Below the pieces are notes generated by a model. The model made no database searches. It was not told where the DNA came from and saw only the letters and a list, made by a program, of their open reading frames with translations. Both the position numbers and the translations under genes were made by a program. This document shows positions 35,240 through 45,181 of a DNA stretch of 64,000 nucleotides, piece by piece (the first letter of the stretch is position 1; each line of letters opens with the position of its first letter). Source of the stretch: Salinadaptatus halalkaliphilus (GTDB taxonomy: Archaea; Halobacteriota; Halobacteria; Halobacteriales; Natrialbaceae); assembly GCF_006543045.1 (NCBI RefSeq), contig NZ_RBZW01000058.1, positions 124,001 to 188,000 on the forward strand. The letters are read 5' to 3'.

Positions 35240-36225
35240 TCGTCAATCACCCGCGGATTGAGTTTCGCGTAGATCGCGTCGACGGCGATGTTGATGACGA
35301 CGTAGCTGATGCCGATGAAGATGATGATCCCCTGGATGAGCGGCCAGTCGAGGTTGTTGATCCCGTCGATGAGTCGCAATCCGAGCCCCGGCCAAGAAAA
35401 GACCGTCTCGGTAACGACCGCGCCACCGAGCAAGGTCCCGAACTGGAGTCCGAGCACGGTAATAATCGGGATCATCGTGTTACGCAGGACGTGTTTGTAC
35501 CGGATCAATACGCCCGGGATCCCCTTCGCCTCGGTCGCGGTCACGTAGGGCTTGCCGTACTCGTCTAACATGCCGCTTCTGGTCAACCGCGTTATCAGCG
35601 CGGTAAAGTACGTTCCCAGCGTGACCGCTGGCAAGATGATGTGATGGAGCCACGTCAGTAGGTCGCCGACGTAGAACGTCGTCAGAAACGTCCACAGCGC
35701 GTCGTGGAACGCGACCGGCCGGCGTCCGGTCGGGAAAATGTCGATCTGGACCGCAAGCAACAGGATCAGCATGATGCCAAGCCAGAAGTTCGGCGTACTA
35801 ATCCCGACCAGCGAAAACGACGTCGCGCCGTAATCGGCCGGCTCGTTGCGTCTGGTCCCGCTGATAACGCCGAGGGGAATCGCGATGACGAGCGCGATGA
35901 CCGTCGCGGCGACCGCCAGCTCGAGCGTCGCCGGAACCCGTTCGAGAACCATCGTCGTCACCGGTCGGCTCGACTGGTAGGAGTAGCCGAGATCGCCGAC
36001 GAGCAGATCCTGCAAATAATCGACGTACTGTACGTATATCGGCTGATCGAGCCCGAGTTCTTCGCGAATTCGATCTCGAGTGGCCTGATCGACTGCCGGA
36101 TCGACGATGAGGTTGACGGGATCGCCGGGCGTAATCGCCCGGAGACCGAACAGCACGGTCACGACACCCCAGATGACGACGAGTCCCTGCAGCGATCGCT
36201 TGAGTAAGAACTTTCCAAAGGACAT
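35236..36225 (-). CDS. dppB: Dipeptide/oligopeptide ABC transporter permease (DppB type)
   Basis: A 329-residue permease. The opening LLKRSLQGLVVIWGVVTVLF and PGDPVNLIVDP are family features, six helices are expected, and the EAA loop is YVTATEAKGIPGVLIRYKHVL. It pairs with the DppC-type subunit downstream to form the channel. The ATG at 36225 is used; the gene is 82 bp downstream of the binding-protein gene. Confidence 0.92.
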   Translation of the reverse strand: MSFGKFLLKRSLQGLVVIWGVVTVLFGLRAITPGDPVNLIVDPAVDQATRDRIREELGLDQPIYVQYVDYLQDLLVGDLGYSYQSSRPVTTMVLERVPATLELAVAATVIALVIAIPLGVISGTRRNEPADYGATSFSLVGISTPNFWLGIMLILLLAVQIDIFPTGRRPVAFHDALWTFLTTFYVGDLLTWLHHIILPAVTLGTYFTALITRLTRSGMLDEYGKPYVTATEAKGIPGVLIRYKHVLRNTMIPIITVLGLQFGTLLGGAVVTETVFSWPGLGLRLIDGINNLDWPLIQGIIIFIGISYVVINIAVDAIYAKLNPRVIDE

Positions 36226-36307
36226 TAGCGAGCGAGCAACCGTTCGAACGTGGTCATAGCTGAGTCAGTTTCGACGGGCCGATCCACGGCCCGTAGCCGA
36301 TTCGATC

Positions 36308-37873
36308 CTAGTTGATATCCCAGAGGTAAATACTCTCGTCGGTTCGTGGCTCCCACTCGAGGTCGTCACGAACGCCGTAGACGCTGTCCTGGGAGTGGAG
36401 GAAGACCCAGGGGGCTTCCTCGCGAAGCTCCTCGTTGATGTCCTGGAGCAGCTGTTCGCGTTCGTCTTCGTCTTCGACTTCCTGGCTCTCGAGGATGGCC
36501 TCGGAGATGTCCTCGTTGCGAAGCGTCTCGAGTGCCGCCTCCTCGGTGAAAAACGGCGCGAGTCCGTAGTCGGAGTCGCCCGTAATGACGCCCCATCCGA
36601 TCAGGAAAAAGGGCATGTTTTCGTCGTCGTAGCCGGCACTGTTCGCGTCGGAGATGTCGGGGAACGGCACGATGTCGATGTCGCAGTCGACGTTCTCGAG
36701 CTGGTCGATATGGTCGGCTGCGGTCTGGGCGACGTCGGCGTCGTTGAGATACCGGCCTTCCGGCGCGTGAAGGGTAATTTCGGCGCCCGCGTAGCCGCTT
36801 TCCTCGACGAGCTCTTCCGCCCGTTCTATGTCCTGAGAGTACGGATCGAGATCGGGATTGAACCCGAAGACGCCCTCGGGAATCGGCTGGGTCATCGGGT
36901 CAGCGAAGCCGCCGAGGACGCTGTCGATGATACCCTCGTTGTCGACGGCGTAGTTCATCGCCTGGCGGAACTCTTGGCTGTCGAACGGTTCGACGCCGGA
37001 TTTCATCACAAGGAAGACGTTCCGAAGGCTCGTCTCGTTGCGAATCTCGACGCCGTCGGCCTCGTCGACGGTCGAGACATCTTCCGGAATGACGTTGTCG
37101 ACGATGTCGCTCTCGCCCGCCTGGAGGGCGTTTGCGCGACCGCTGGATTCGCCGTCGGCGTTGAACGTGACGCGATCGAAGTCCGGCACCTCGCCCCAGT
37201 AGTCGTCGAACGGCTCGAGGACGAGTTGGACGTCGGGTTCGTACTCGACGACTTCGAACGGTCCGGTGCCGTTGAACGCGTCGGCGTCGCTGCCGGCGAT
37301 CGGCTGGTCCTGTCCCTCGATCCACTCTTGGTTCACTGCGCGCCCGTAGTTGGCGTACTCGTACTCCGCAAGCGACGGCGCGACGTTGTGCTCGAGGCTG
37401 ACGGTCGTCTCGTCGAGTGCCTCGGCGCCATCGATCGCACCGAGACCGGCGGCCTGGTCGCTTTCGACCCCGAGCTCGGGATCGATCATCCGGTTGAACG
37501 TGTAGGCGACATCTTCGGCGGTCAGGTCGTCGCCGTTGTGGAAGACGACATCGTCGCGAATCGTGAGTTCGGCCGTGCCGTCACCCATGTCCTCCCAGTC
37601 GTCGACGACGCGGGGCTGGAACTCGAACTCCGGCGTCACGTCGAACAACGGTTCGTAGACGGGATCGAGAACGTTGAAGTACGGCCCGGTGATGTGGTCG
37701 TTCGGATCCGGGTTCTCGATGAACTCGCCCTGTGTGATGACGAGTTCGTCTGCGTCATCGACGGCTCCATCGTCGAGACAGCCGGCGATTCCCGTGAGGC
37801 TGGCTGCACCAGCGACCCCGGAGAGCTTCAGGACGGTTCGGCGGTCGGCGGTTGTTCTGTCAGCACCCTGCAT
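36308..37873 (-). CDS. dppA: Dipeptide/oligopeptide-binding lipoprotein
   Basis: A 521-residue family 5 extracellular solute-binding protein. A twin-arginine start (ADRRTVLKLSG) and lipobox (IAGC about residue 32) show Tat export and lipid anchoring. FNRMIDPELG and LTAEDVAYTF are the SBP_bac_5 signatures. It delivers peptides, or another substrate of the family such as sugars, to the permeases. The long acidic mature chain is typical of halophiles. A TATA box at 37898 supports the ATG at 37873 and a leaderless operon start. Confidence 0.92.
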   Translation of the reverse strand: MQGADRTTADRRTVLKLSGVAGAASLTGIAGCLDDGAVDDADELVITQGEFIENPDPNDHITGPYFNVLDPVYEPLFDVTPEFEFQPRVVDDWEDMGDGTAELTIRDDVVFHNGDDLTAEDVAYTFNRMIDPELGVESDQAAGLGAIDGAEALDETTVSLEHNVAPSLAEYEYANYGRAVNQEWIEGQDQPIAGSDADAFNGTGPFEVVEYEPDVQLVLEPFDDYWGEVPDFDRVTFNADGESSGRANALQAGESDIVDNVIPEDVSTVDEADGVEIRNETSLRNVFLVMKSGVEPFDSQEFRQAMNYAVDNEGIIDSVLGGFADPMTQPIPEGVFGFNPDLDPYSQDIERAEELVEESGYAGAEITLHAPEGRYLNDADVAQTAADHIDQLENVDCDIDIVPFPDISDANSAGYDDENMPFFLIGWGVITGDSDYGLAPFFTEEAALETLRNEDISEAILESQEVEDEDEREQLLQDINEELREEAPWVFLHSQDSVYGVRDDLEWEPRTDESIYLWDIN

Positions 37874-37897
37874 ACTCTTTAAACTCGTTGGGCGGTT

Positions 37898-37906
37898 ATT
37901 TATATA
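37898..37906 (-). promoter_or_regulatory. TATA box of the dppABCDF operon
   Basis: On the minus strand ATATAAATA lies 25-33 bases before the dppA ATG, consistent with leaderless initiation of the five-gene transcript. Confidence 0.55.
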
Positions 37907-38016
37907 TGTTGATAATCATTGCTGGTGGATGAACAATATGTACACTAATGTCCACTCTTGGAATACGATCTACAATCTATTACGGTGGTAGTTCGCACGA
38001 CGTGATTCCTGCCACA

Positions 38017-38023
38017 AATTTAA
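38017..38023 (+). promoter_or_regulatory. TATA-like box of the RNase H-like gene
   Basis: AATTTAA lies 26-32 bases before the ATG at 38049, the spacing of a leaderless promoter. Confidence 0.4.
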
Positions 38024-38048
38024 GTTCCCTAGCTCGCCTACTGTAGGT

Positions 38049-38684
38049 ATGGCCGCTCACGGCCGGTCCGCACTGCGGGACCTGTTCGACGAGTCGCCCA
38101 CACCGCATATCGCCCATCCACCGCGGACCCATCATCGTGACTTCTACGTCGCTACCGACGGGTCCTTCCGGAATGGCGGTGGCGGCCTGGGCGCCGTCAT
38201 CGAAACGCGCGACGGCACGCGCGTCGCCAGACTCGCGACGCCGGATATGCCGCCGGACAACAACGTCGCCGAGTATCGAGCGCTCCATCTCGGTCTCGAT
38301 GTCCTCGCCGCTCGTGCCCCTCGAGACGCCAGTATCGGCGTCCTCGTCGACCACGATACGCTCGCCAGCAACGTGAACAACACCGTCCTCGCGACGAGCT
38401 ATCCCGACGGCACGCCCCCCCGCCAGATTTCGATTCCGACAGAAACGCGCTATCATTGGCGCGGCATCCAGGCTCGCCTCAACGGCTTCGGTGAGGTGCG
38501 GGCCGCACGCATCGACAGCGACGACAATCCCGCCCACCCGCTTGCGAATGCTCCACGACAGTACGAACACGTCAACCGCGAGCCCGACCGCTGTGTTCTT
38601 CCCGAGCCGCCGGAGTCACCGACAGCTGAGTTCCCGCCACCGTCTCGAGCCGACCGCAACGGCGGCGGCCGTGCCTCGGATTGA
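38049..38684 (+). CDS. RNase H-like protein (second RNase H fold)
   Basis: A 211-residue protein with an RNase H fold: DFYVATDGSFRNGGGGLGAV (first Asp and strand), VAEYRALHLGLDVL (catalytic Glu helix), VLVDHDTLASNVN (third Asp) and DDNPAHPLANAP, where the late catalytic Asp/His would sit. It differs clearly from rnhA at 7449: the middle contains an insert (TETRYHWRGIQARLN), and the tail is Pro/Arg-rich. It may act on RNA:DNA hybrids or be a diverged relative. Confidence 0.75.
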   Translation: MAAHGRSALRDLFDESPTPHIAHPPRTHHRDFYVATDGSFRNGGGGLGAVIETRDGTRVARLATPDMPPDNNVAEYRALHLGLDVLAARAPRDASIGVLVDHDTLASNVNNTVLATSYPDGTPPRQISIPTETRYHWRGIQARLNGFGEVRAARIDSDDNPAHPLANAPRQYEHVNREPDRCVLPEPPESPTAEFPPPSRADRNGGGRASD

Positions 38685-38772
38685 CCGACCGGCGACGGCA
38701 CGAGCCGAATCGCCGACTCGGTGTCGCGACTAATCGCCACAGTTTTTTCACCCCTCGAGCAACTGCTGATCG

Positions 38773-39225
38773 ATGAGTCTCCGGGTCGCCGTCGCCGCGC
38801 CGTTCGTCCAACACGGCACACTGCGTCTCGAAGAGAGCGAGTTCGTCGTTGCGCTCTCACTCGATCGGGACTGGTTCTCGCCCGACCAGACCAAGCGCCT
38901 GATCGATGTCGCGACTCGGGAAGGGCTACTCGAGCACGACGATGGCGACCTCGTCGCGACCTTTTCGCCGGCCGACATGACGATCCCGGAGGAGTTCGTC
39001 CCCGACGAGGAGCTGCTTCGCGAGCGATCTGCCTTCGAGCGCGTCCTCGAGGCCCTCGTCGCCGACGGCGTCGAAAAACACGAGGCCGTCGGCGCGATCA
39101 ACAGCCTCCAGCAAGACCTCGGCGTGACGATCGAAGCCGCCGCCGTCGTCTACGCCCGTCGCGAGGGACTCGAAGTGGCAGAACTCGTGGCGGTCGCTCG
39201 AGGGGCGATCGCTGACGAGGAGTAG
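38773..39225 (+). CDS. DUF2240 family protein
   Basis: A 150-residue archaeal protein matching DUF2240 as I recall it: SLRVAVAAPFVQHGTLRLEE, then a winged-helix-like FSPDQTKRLIDVATREGLLE, and a helical end with INSLQQDLGVTIEAAAVVYA. Such proteins look like small DNA- or complex-associated factors, but function is not established. ATG at 38773. Confidence 0.8.
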   Translation: MSLRVAVAAPFVQHGTLRLEESEFVVALSLDRDWFSPDQTKRLIDVATREGLLEHDDGDLVATFSPADMTIPEEFVPDEELLRERSAFERVLEALVADGVEKHEAVGAINSLQQDLGVTIEAAAVVYARREGLEVAELVAVARGAIADEE

Positions 39226-39350
39226 CGGCACACGCCGGCGGAGACACACCCCTCGACTGGGACTTTCGCTGCTATCGCACTTCTCGTCCGTCACACCGTC
39301 GGTCGATTTGTTCCGACCACGCACAGCCACACAGCCACGGCGGCCAGTAA

Positions 39351-39357
39351 AAATATA
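39351..39357 (+). promoter_or_regulatory. TATA box of hemAT
   Basis: AAATATA lies 25-31 bases before the ATG at 39382. A second AT-rich TTAAATA at 39369 is too close to serve. Confidence 0.45.
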
Positions 39358-39381
39358 CTACCCATCCATTAAATAGGGGTG

Positions 39382-40965
39382 ATGGCCAGCCCTGCGACAG
39401 AATATAAGATTACGGATTCGGATCGGAAATCAGTCGACGGCGACGTGCTGACTGCAGATCTTGGGATCGACTCACGAGAGATCGAGTGGCGAAAGGAGTT
39501 TACGGGCTTCGACGACGCTGACGCCGACCGACTCGAGTCGATGGCACCACTGTTCGATCGGATCGCCGACGACCTCGTCGAGGAGTTCTACGATCATCTG
39601 CAGTCTCACGCCGAATCGGACGCAATTCTGGCGTCGTCCTCGAAGGGGGTCGAGCAACTCAAGCGATCACAGCGTCGGTATCTCACTGACCTCGGGAGCG
39701 GCGAGTACGGGCAGTCGTATTTCGACCAGCGCGCTCGCGTCGGCAAGCTTCACGATATGCTCGATCTGGGGCCGAAATTCTACCTCGGTGCCTATACCAT
39801 CTACTACGAGGGGATTCTCGGAGCCATCGGTGAGGACGCGCACGGTCGCCTCGAGTCGTCGGCCGTCGACCATCCGTCGACGGACACTGTCGAGGAGCGC
39901 CCAGGGGCGGACGACACCACGCAGGATTCGGCTGCTGATCGTGACTCCGTACCCGACGACGAGCCCGTCGTCCCGCTCTCGGCGGCCACTGCCGTCGTCG
40001 ACGACCTCACCGGCGATCTGCTGTCGGTGATCAAACTCCTCTCGCTCGATCAGCAGACGGTGATGGACACGTATATCGACTCCTATGCCGACGTCGAGGC
40101 CGAACTCGAGCGCCGGACCGAGGTCGCCGAAAACGTGACGGACTCGGTGACGGAGCTTCGCGAACAGTCGACGGACGTCGAGGAGCGATCGACCGAAATT
40201 CACTCGCTGGCCGGCGAACAATCGACGGCGATGGGCGACGTCGCGAGCGAGGTCTCGAGTCTCTCGGCGACGGTCGAAGAGATCGCGTCGAACGCCGAGA
40301 CGGTCAGCGAGACCAGCGAGCGCGCCGAGGAGATCGCGGGGGAGACGACGGAGACGGCACAGTCAGCGATCGAGAAGATGGAGCGCGTCGAAGCGGCGGC
40401 CACCGACGTGGCCGACGACGTCGAGGAGTTGCGAGAAAGCGTCCAGCGGATCGACGAGGTCGTCGAGGTGATCAACGACATCGCCGATCAGACGAACTTA
40501 CTCGCGCTCAACGCCTCGATCGAAGCAGCAACTGCCGGCGAGGCTGGCGACGGCTTCGCCGTCGTCGCCGACGAGGTCAAGACGCTCGCCGAAGAGTCCC
40601 AGGAGGAAGCGACGACGATCGAGACGATGGTCGAGCAGATTCAGGCGGATACGGAAGACACTGTCGAGAGTCTCGAGATGGCGACCGACGAGATTTCAGA
40701 CGGCGTCGAGTTCGTCGAGCAGACGGTCGACAACCTCGCGCGGATCGAGGAAACGGTCGGCGAGGCAAGCAGTGGTATCGCAGAAGTCGCGATGGCGACC
40801 GACGAACAGGCAGCAAGCACCGAGGAGGTCGCGAGTATGACCGATACGACGATGGAACAGGCCCAAGAAGTCGAACGGGAGATCGCGGCGATAGCCGACG
40901 CCAACGAGCAGCTTCGCGAACTGATCGACGAGGTCGACGCCGAAGTTCGTCGTCTCACCGAGTGA
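39382..40965 (+). CDS. hemAT: HemAT, globin-coupled aerotaxis transducer
   Basis: A 527-residue soluble transducer. Residues about 25-185 are a sensor globin with the proximal His in [20 protein letters not shown], which binds heme and O2. An acidic linker (about 155-200) interrupts its end. The C-terminal half is a methyl-accepting signalling domain with the hairpin [20 protein letters not shown] and heptad helices. No membrane segment is present. It should steer motility by oxygen via CheA/CheW, which are not in the window, while cheF, cheY, cheC and cheR follow. Confidence 0.92.
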   Translation: MASPATEYKITDSDRKSVDGDVLTADLGIDSREIEWRKEFTGFDDADADRLESMAPLFDRIADDLVEEFYDHLQSHAESDAILASSSKGVEQLKRSQRRYLTDLGSGEYGQSYFDQRARVGKLHDMLDLGPKFYLGAYTIYYEGILGAIGEDAHGRLESSAVDHPSTDTVEERPGADDTTQDSAADRDSVPDDEPVVPLSAATAVVDDLTGDLLSVIKLLSLDQQTVMDTYIDSYADVEAELERRTEVAENVTDSVTELREQSTDVEERSTEIHSLAGEQSTAMGDVASEVSSLSATVEEIASNAETVSETSERAEEIAGETTETAQSAIEKMERVEAAATDVADDVEELRESVQRIDEVVEVINDIADQTNLLALNASIEAATAGEAGDGFAVVADEVKTLAEESQEEATTIETMVEQIQADTEDTVESLEMATDEISDGVEFVEQTVDNLARIEETVGEASSGIAEVAMATDEQAASTEEVASMTDTTMEQAQEVEREIAAIADANEQLRELIDEVDAEVRRLTE

Positions 40966-41048
40966 TACGGTTTCCTGTCCGTCAGTTTCGGCGCACCTGC
41001 CGCCCGGGGGTCGCGGTTGCGCCGGTACATCGGTACAGTCATCTGTAT
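40965..41048. repeat. Palindromic repeat family A, copy A5 (inverted)
   Basis: This copy begins at the last base of the hemAT stop codon. Its left arm (ATACGGTTTCCTGTCCGTCA) equals the reverse complement of the A2 right arm, so it lies in the opposite orientation, and it shares the A2-type substitutions. The inner stem is GGCGCACCTGCC/GGTTGCGCC. Confidence 0.8.
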
Positions 41049-41199
41049 GAGGCCGCCTGCGGTAGCCCACTGGGCTGCCCGACTCCATTGTAGACCAGTA
41101 CGTAAAGAGATATATACGTCCACAACAGAATGAACTGTAGGTACGACGACGGATCGGCCGCCGTCCCCGTCGTTCGGTTTCCCATCCAACACAGACGCC

Positions 41200-42078
41200 A
41201 TGACCGAAGACATCGTCGCGGACTTCACTGGTCGATTTTTCCTCAACAGTGGCGATGGTGCCGGCGGGACACCGACGAACGGTCGCATCATCTTGACGAA
41301 ACGTCGATTAGTCCTCGCGACCAGCGACGACAAGACGACGATTCCTCTCTCGAACGTGATCGACATCAACGTCGGTTCCGTCCCGAATCACGTCAAACAG
41401 TTCTTCGACGATACCGTAACGGTCGGCTACGACAGTCCGACCGGCGTCGAAAGTGCGGTCATCGAGAGCGAAAGCGAGACGTTAGAGACGTTCGTCGCAA
41501 TCCTGTTTCGATGCCTGTTGAACGGCCGCTCCGTCGCGGTCAAACACCCTGCACGGGTCGGCGGTCGAGTCAAAGAGACCTCCGCAGCCACCGGCACGCT
41601 CCAGATCAAACGGCGATCGATCGAAATTTCGACCGAGACGGGCCCAGTGAGTATCGATATCGAGAGCGTCATGAACATCGACCGCGCGAACAAACTCGGG
41701 AAACGTGACGACCGGATCACGCTCGTCGTCAAATCGATCGATGACGCCGGACTCACGAAGACATCACTGATCGCCCCCTCGAAGAGCCAGTACGTGAACC
41801 TGCTGGCGCGGTTCCTCCGCCTCGAGTTCGACGAGCTGCGTGAGGAAGTCGAGGATATCGAGCTGACAAATCCCGAAAAACGCGTCCTCGTCGGCATCCA
41901 CGCGACCGGTGGCGACATCGATTTCACCAACATGCTCGATGGCGACCCCGCCTACGTGACGAACGTGTTGAACTCGGTCAAAAACAAAGATCTCATCGTC
42001 GAGAACGGCAGCGGAATTTCGCTCACACCCAAGGGACGGATCATCGTCGGCCAACGGATCGAAGATGTCAATGCGTGA
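41200..42078 (+). CDS. cheF: CheF, archaeal chemotaxis adaptor
   Basis: A 292-residue protein of the archaea-specific CheF (DUF439) family, which links phosphorylated CheY to the archaellum motor. It opens with EDIVADFTGRFFLNSG and TNGRIILTKRRLVLATSD; the C-terminal 75 residues form a winged helix (TNPEKRVLVGIHATGGDIDF to LTPKGRIIVGQ). Soluble, no membrane segment. It lies between hemAT and cheY, which supports the assignment. ATG at 41200. Confidence 0.9.
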   Translation: MTEDIVADFTGRFFLNSGDGAGGTPTNGRIILTKRRLVLATSDDKTTIPLSNVIDINVGSVPNHVKQFFDDTVTVGYDSPTGVESAVIESESETLETFVAILFRCLLNGRSVAVKHPARVGGRVKETSAATGTLQIKRRSIEISTETGPVSIDIESVMNIDRANKLGKRDDRITLVVKSIDDAGLTKTSLIAPSKSQYVNLLARFLRLEFDELREEVEDIELTNPEKRVLVGIHATGGDIDFTNMLDGDPAYVTNVLNSVKNKDLIVENGSGISLTPKGRIIVGQRIEDVNA

Positions 42079-42230
42079 TCTATCTCGTTCCCGATATATA
42101 AATTCCATCGGCAGGGATAGCTAATTATCCTCGCACTGAGCGTTCGCCGCCGAGGTCGACGTGGCAAGTCGTTTCGGCTGTCATTTTTTTGGTCAACATC
42201 ATTAAGTCATCCGGGTGTATTCACCCCCCT

Positions 42231-42587
42231 ATGGACGTGCTGATTACAGACGATTCTGGGTTCATGCGGGATCTCCTTCGAGAAATTCTCGAGGAAGACC
42301 ACACTATCGTCGGTGAGGCCGAAAACGGCGTCGAAGCCGTCGAACTGTATCAAGAGGAACAGCCGGATATCGTGTTTATGGATATCGTCATGCCGATCAA
42401 AGACGGCATCGAAGCGACCGACGAGATCACCGATATGGACGGGAGTGCGAAGGTCGTGATGTGTACGAGCGTCGAGCAGGCCGAGCAGATGAAAGACTCG
42501 ATCAAAGCGGGTGCGGAAGGATACATCACAAAGCCGTTCCAGAAAGAGAGCGTGCTCGAGGAACTCAACAGCATCGCCGCCGAGTAG
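42231..42587 (+). CDS. cheY: CheY response regulator
   Basis: A 118-residue single receiver domain. The acid pocket is LITDDSG, the phospho-accepting Asp is in DIVFMDIVMP, and the switch Thr and Lys are in VMCTSVEQ and YITKPFQ. The start at 42231 gives the canonical length. It would carry the chemotaxis signal to CheF and the archaellum. The cheC-type gene starts 9 bp downstream. Confidence 0.96.
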   Translation: MDVLITDDSGFMRDLLREILEEDHTIVGEAENGVEAVELYQEEQPDIVFMDIVMPIKDGIEATDEITDMDGSAKVVMCTSVEQAEQMKDSIKAGAEGYITKPFQKESVLEELNSIAAE

Positions 42588-42596
42588 ATCGTTTCC

Positions 42597-43805
42597 ATGG
42601 AAATCGACATCCGCGAGCTCGAGACCTACCAGGAACTCGCACACGACGGCGCACAATCGGCCGCCCAGTCGCTGGCACAGTTGACCGGTATCGAAACCCG
42701 CGTTCAGGTAACCGACGTCTCACTCATGTCCCCACAGAGTCTGAGCTACGAGTTCATCGGCGACGAGTTCGCCGGCGTCAACATCGACTTGAGCGGGGAG
42801 ATGGCCGGCGAAGTCGTCCTCGCGTTCGACGAGCAGGGTCGGCGCGCGATCACGGAGACGCTCGTTCCCGCCGACGATCCGGAGAAGAAAAAGAGCTCTA
42901 TCGAGGAGGTGGGCAACATCATGACCAGCGGCTTCGTCGACGGCTGGGCCAACTACCTCGAGGCCAAGATCAAGAGCTCGCCGCCGACGTACATCCAGGG
43001 CACCGGTCCAGACATCCTCCCGACATCGGCCAGCGAGGGCGATACGCATCTGTTCGTCTTCCGCAGTCGCGTCGAGGCCTCGAAAGACGCCGTCAACGAA
43101 CCCATCGATTTCCGCATTCTGCTCGTGCCCGACGCCGACTCACTCGAGCGATCGCTCGAGCCCCAGACGGAGAACATCATCTCGCTCGAAAAGCTCGAGG
43201 TGTTCAACGAGATGACGATGGAAGGCGCGGAGAAGGCGGCGACGAACATCACCTCGATGACGGGCATCGAGACGACGGTCAACGTCAGCCGATTGAGTCT
43301 GATCCCGATCGCCGACATTCCGACCGAGGTCGGCAACAAGCGATACGTCGGCACCGTCATGGAGTTCGAGGGGAAACTCGGGGGGTATCTCGTCATCCTC
43401 TTCGACCAGCCCTCCGGCCGCGCCGTCGTCGATTCGCTCGTGCCGATGGAGACCGACGAACAGTGGGGATCGACCGAACAGGGTGCCTTACAGGAACTGG
43501 GCAACATCATGACTAGCGGCTTCGTCGACGGCTGGGCGAACGTGTTGAACGCCGAAATCAAACACTCGCCGCCCGAGTTCGTCGCCGATACGGGCGCCTC
43601 CATCCTGCGCCCGATCACCACCGAAATCGCCAAATCGGACGATCACGCGTTCATGCTCGACTCGAATATCCAGACCGACAGCGATCAGGTCTTTACCTGC
43701 CAGATGCTCGCGCTTCCCCACCGGGACGAACTCGAGCAGGCCCTCGACGACCTGTTGCTAGAAAACGCACAGAACACCACCGTCGATCCCGACGATCTCT
43801 TCTAA
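42597..43805 (+). CDS. cheC: CheC-type phosphatase, two fused CheC domains
   Basis: A 402-residue protein made of two CheC domains, about residues 1-195 and 200-400. Each has the phosphatase helix with the E-x2-N motif: EVGNIMTSGFVDGWAN near 104 and ELGNIMTSGFVDGWAN near 300. Both keep the later Pro (SSPPTY, HSPPEF), so both may dephosphorylate CheY-P. Single-domain CheCs are about 200 residues, so this is a tandem fusion. It is transcribed with cheY. Confidence 0.9.
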   Translation: MEIDIRELETYQELAHDGAQSAAQSLAQLTGIETRVQVTDVSLMSPQSLSYEFIGDEFAGVNIDLSGEMAGEVVLAFDEQGRRAITETLVPADDPEKKKSSIEEVGNIMTSGFVDGWANYLEAKIKSSPPTYIQGTGPDILPTSASEGDTHLFVFRSRVEASKDAVNEPIDFRILLVPDADSLERSLEPQTENIISLEKLEVFNEMTMEGAEKAATNITSMTGIETTVNVSRLSLIPIADIPTEVGNKRYVGTVMEFEGKLGGYLVILFDQPSGRAVVDSLVPMETDEQWGSTEQGALQELGNIMTSGFVDGWANVLNAEIKHSPPEFVADTGASILRPITTEIAKSDDHAFMLDSNIQTDSDQVFTCQMLALPHRDELEQALDDLLLENAQNTTVDPDDLF

Positions 43806-43888
43806 CCTACTCGTTCTCTCGCGGTCGTTTCGGTGATCTACAAACGGCGACACACGGTACCGGCTGGGCTCGAGTCGATACACCACCA

Positions 43889-44119
43889 TCAGTGTCGAAA
43901 CAAGACCAGATCGTCGTCCCGCCTGAGGAGACAGAACGGCGACCCGGCGTTCGATGGAACACTGTACTGGCGCGGTTCGACGAGCATGAGCCGTTCGAAC
44001 TCGCGTGAACACGCCGGACAGGTCAACCCGTCGCGGTTCTCGAAGACGGCCGTCTCGCCGCTATCCTGCAGTTGTTTGAGTTGATGACGGTGGTCGTGTA
44101 CGTCGAAGTCGGCGTCCAT
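43889..44119 (-). CDS. Flagella-cluster zinc protein (DUF7385-like)
   Basis: A 76-residue protein with CPAC (about 34-37) and a later Cys in SPFCLLRR that may share one zinc site. It begins DADFDVHDHRHQLKQLQD. I recall it as the small 'flagella cluster protein' found next to haloarchaeal chemotaxis and archaellum genes (DUF7385). The ATG at 44119 is preferred over a TTG at 44149. It reads towards the cheC 3' end and follows cheR. Confidence 0.65.
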   Translation of the reverse strand: MDADFDVHDHRHQLKQLQDSGETAVFENRDGLTCPACSREFERLMLVEPRQYSVPSNAGSPFCLLRRDDDLVLFRH

Positions 44120-44193
44120 ACGGCACCGCTCGAACGCGAGCGTGCTCAACGTTGTGGGCGATCCCGCGTGAGCGCCCGCGAGGGAACGCCTCG

Positions 44194-45003
44194 TCAGTTG
44201 CGCTGATAGATTCGGTGTTTGTTGTCGACGGCGTCGAACGTCGATTTCAGCGCCGGCGGAATCGTCTCGCTCTTGCCGATGACGAGGTAGCCGCCGTCTC
44301 GCAGCGAGCGGGCGATCGTCTCGAGCATCGCTCGCTTGGCCTCGCTTTCGATGTAGATAAACAGGTTGCGACAGGTGACGAGGTCGAAGCCGGATTTCGA
44401 CGCGCCGTTGATGAGGTCGTGGCGCTCGAACGTGACCGGTTTCTTGATTCGATCTCGAACCCGGTAGGTGCCGGCCTCGCCGTCGTAGTCGACATACTGG
44501 TCGTAGTTCCGGAGATGACCCAGTTCGTCCCCGATATCGGTCGTCCGTGACTCCTCGTAGACCCCTTCACGTGCGGTCTCGAGGGCGGGGTCGCTAATAT
44601 CGGTTGCCAGAATCCGAACCGAATCGGCGTCGATCCGGCGGTCGTCGTGAATCAACATCGACAGCGAGTACGGTTCGCGACCGTCGGCACAGGCCGCAGA
44701 CCAGACGTCGACGCGCCGTTCTTGGTTCGACAGTGTCGCTAGCACGTCGCGAATGCCGTCCCAGACCTCCGGATTGCGAAAGAATCCGGTAACGTTGATG
44801 CTTAACGAATCGAGCAGCGCCTCCTGTTCGTCGGCGTCGGCACGGACGAACTCGAGGTACTCGGCGTAGGACTCACACGATGTCCGGCGCATGCGCGCGG
44901 TGATGCGTCGGTCGAGATAACTCTCGTTGTAGTGGCTGGTTGCAAACCCCAACTCCGATTCCATGTACTCGAGCAACGTGGAAAACGCGTCCTCGGTTAC
45001 CAC
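44194..45003 (-). CDS. cheR: CheR chemotaxis methyltransferase
   Basis: A 269-residue enzyme that methylates glutamates of transducers such as HemAT using SAM. The N-terminal helical domain includes SYLDRRITARMRR; the SAM-binding part has VDVWSAACADGREPYSLSML, ILATDISDPALETAREGVY and FDLVTCRNLFIY. The start is GTG at 45003, which gives the family's N-terminus. It is antiparallel to cheY/cheC but clearly part of the same system. Confidence 0.95.
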   Translation of the reverse strand: MVTEDAFSTLLEYMESELGFATSHYNESYLDRRITARMRRTSCESYAEYLEFVRADADEQEALLDSLSINVTGFFRNPEVWDGIRDVLATLSNQERRVDVWSAACADGREPYSLSMLIHDDRRIDADSVRILATDISDPALETAREGVYEESRTTDIGDELGHLRNYDQYVDYDGEAGTYRVRDRIKKPVTFERHDLINGASKSGFDLVTCRNLFIYIESEAKRAMLETIARSLRDGGYLVIGKSETIPPALKSTFDAVDNKHRIYQRN

Positions 45004-45181
45004 GAACAGGTCACTCTATCCGAGAGTCGGGTGTCCAGCGGATAAGTGTGCTGATCGGGAATATCACTGTGAGTGGATACATAGCGTGGGACGCTGTAGC
45101 GGTGTGATCCGGCGCTCGATCGCCAGTCCGATCGGCCGAAGACCTCCCGACTGCGGTGGCGTTTGGGGGAAAACCGGGCGT

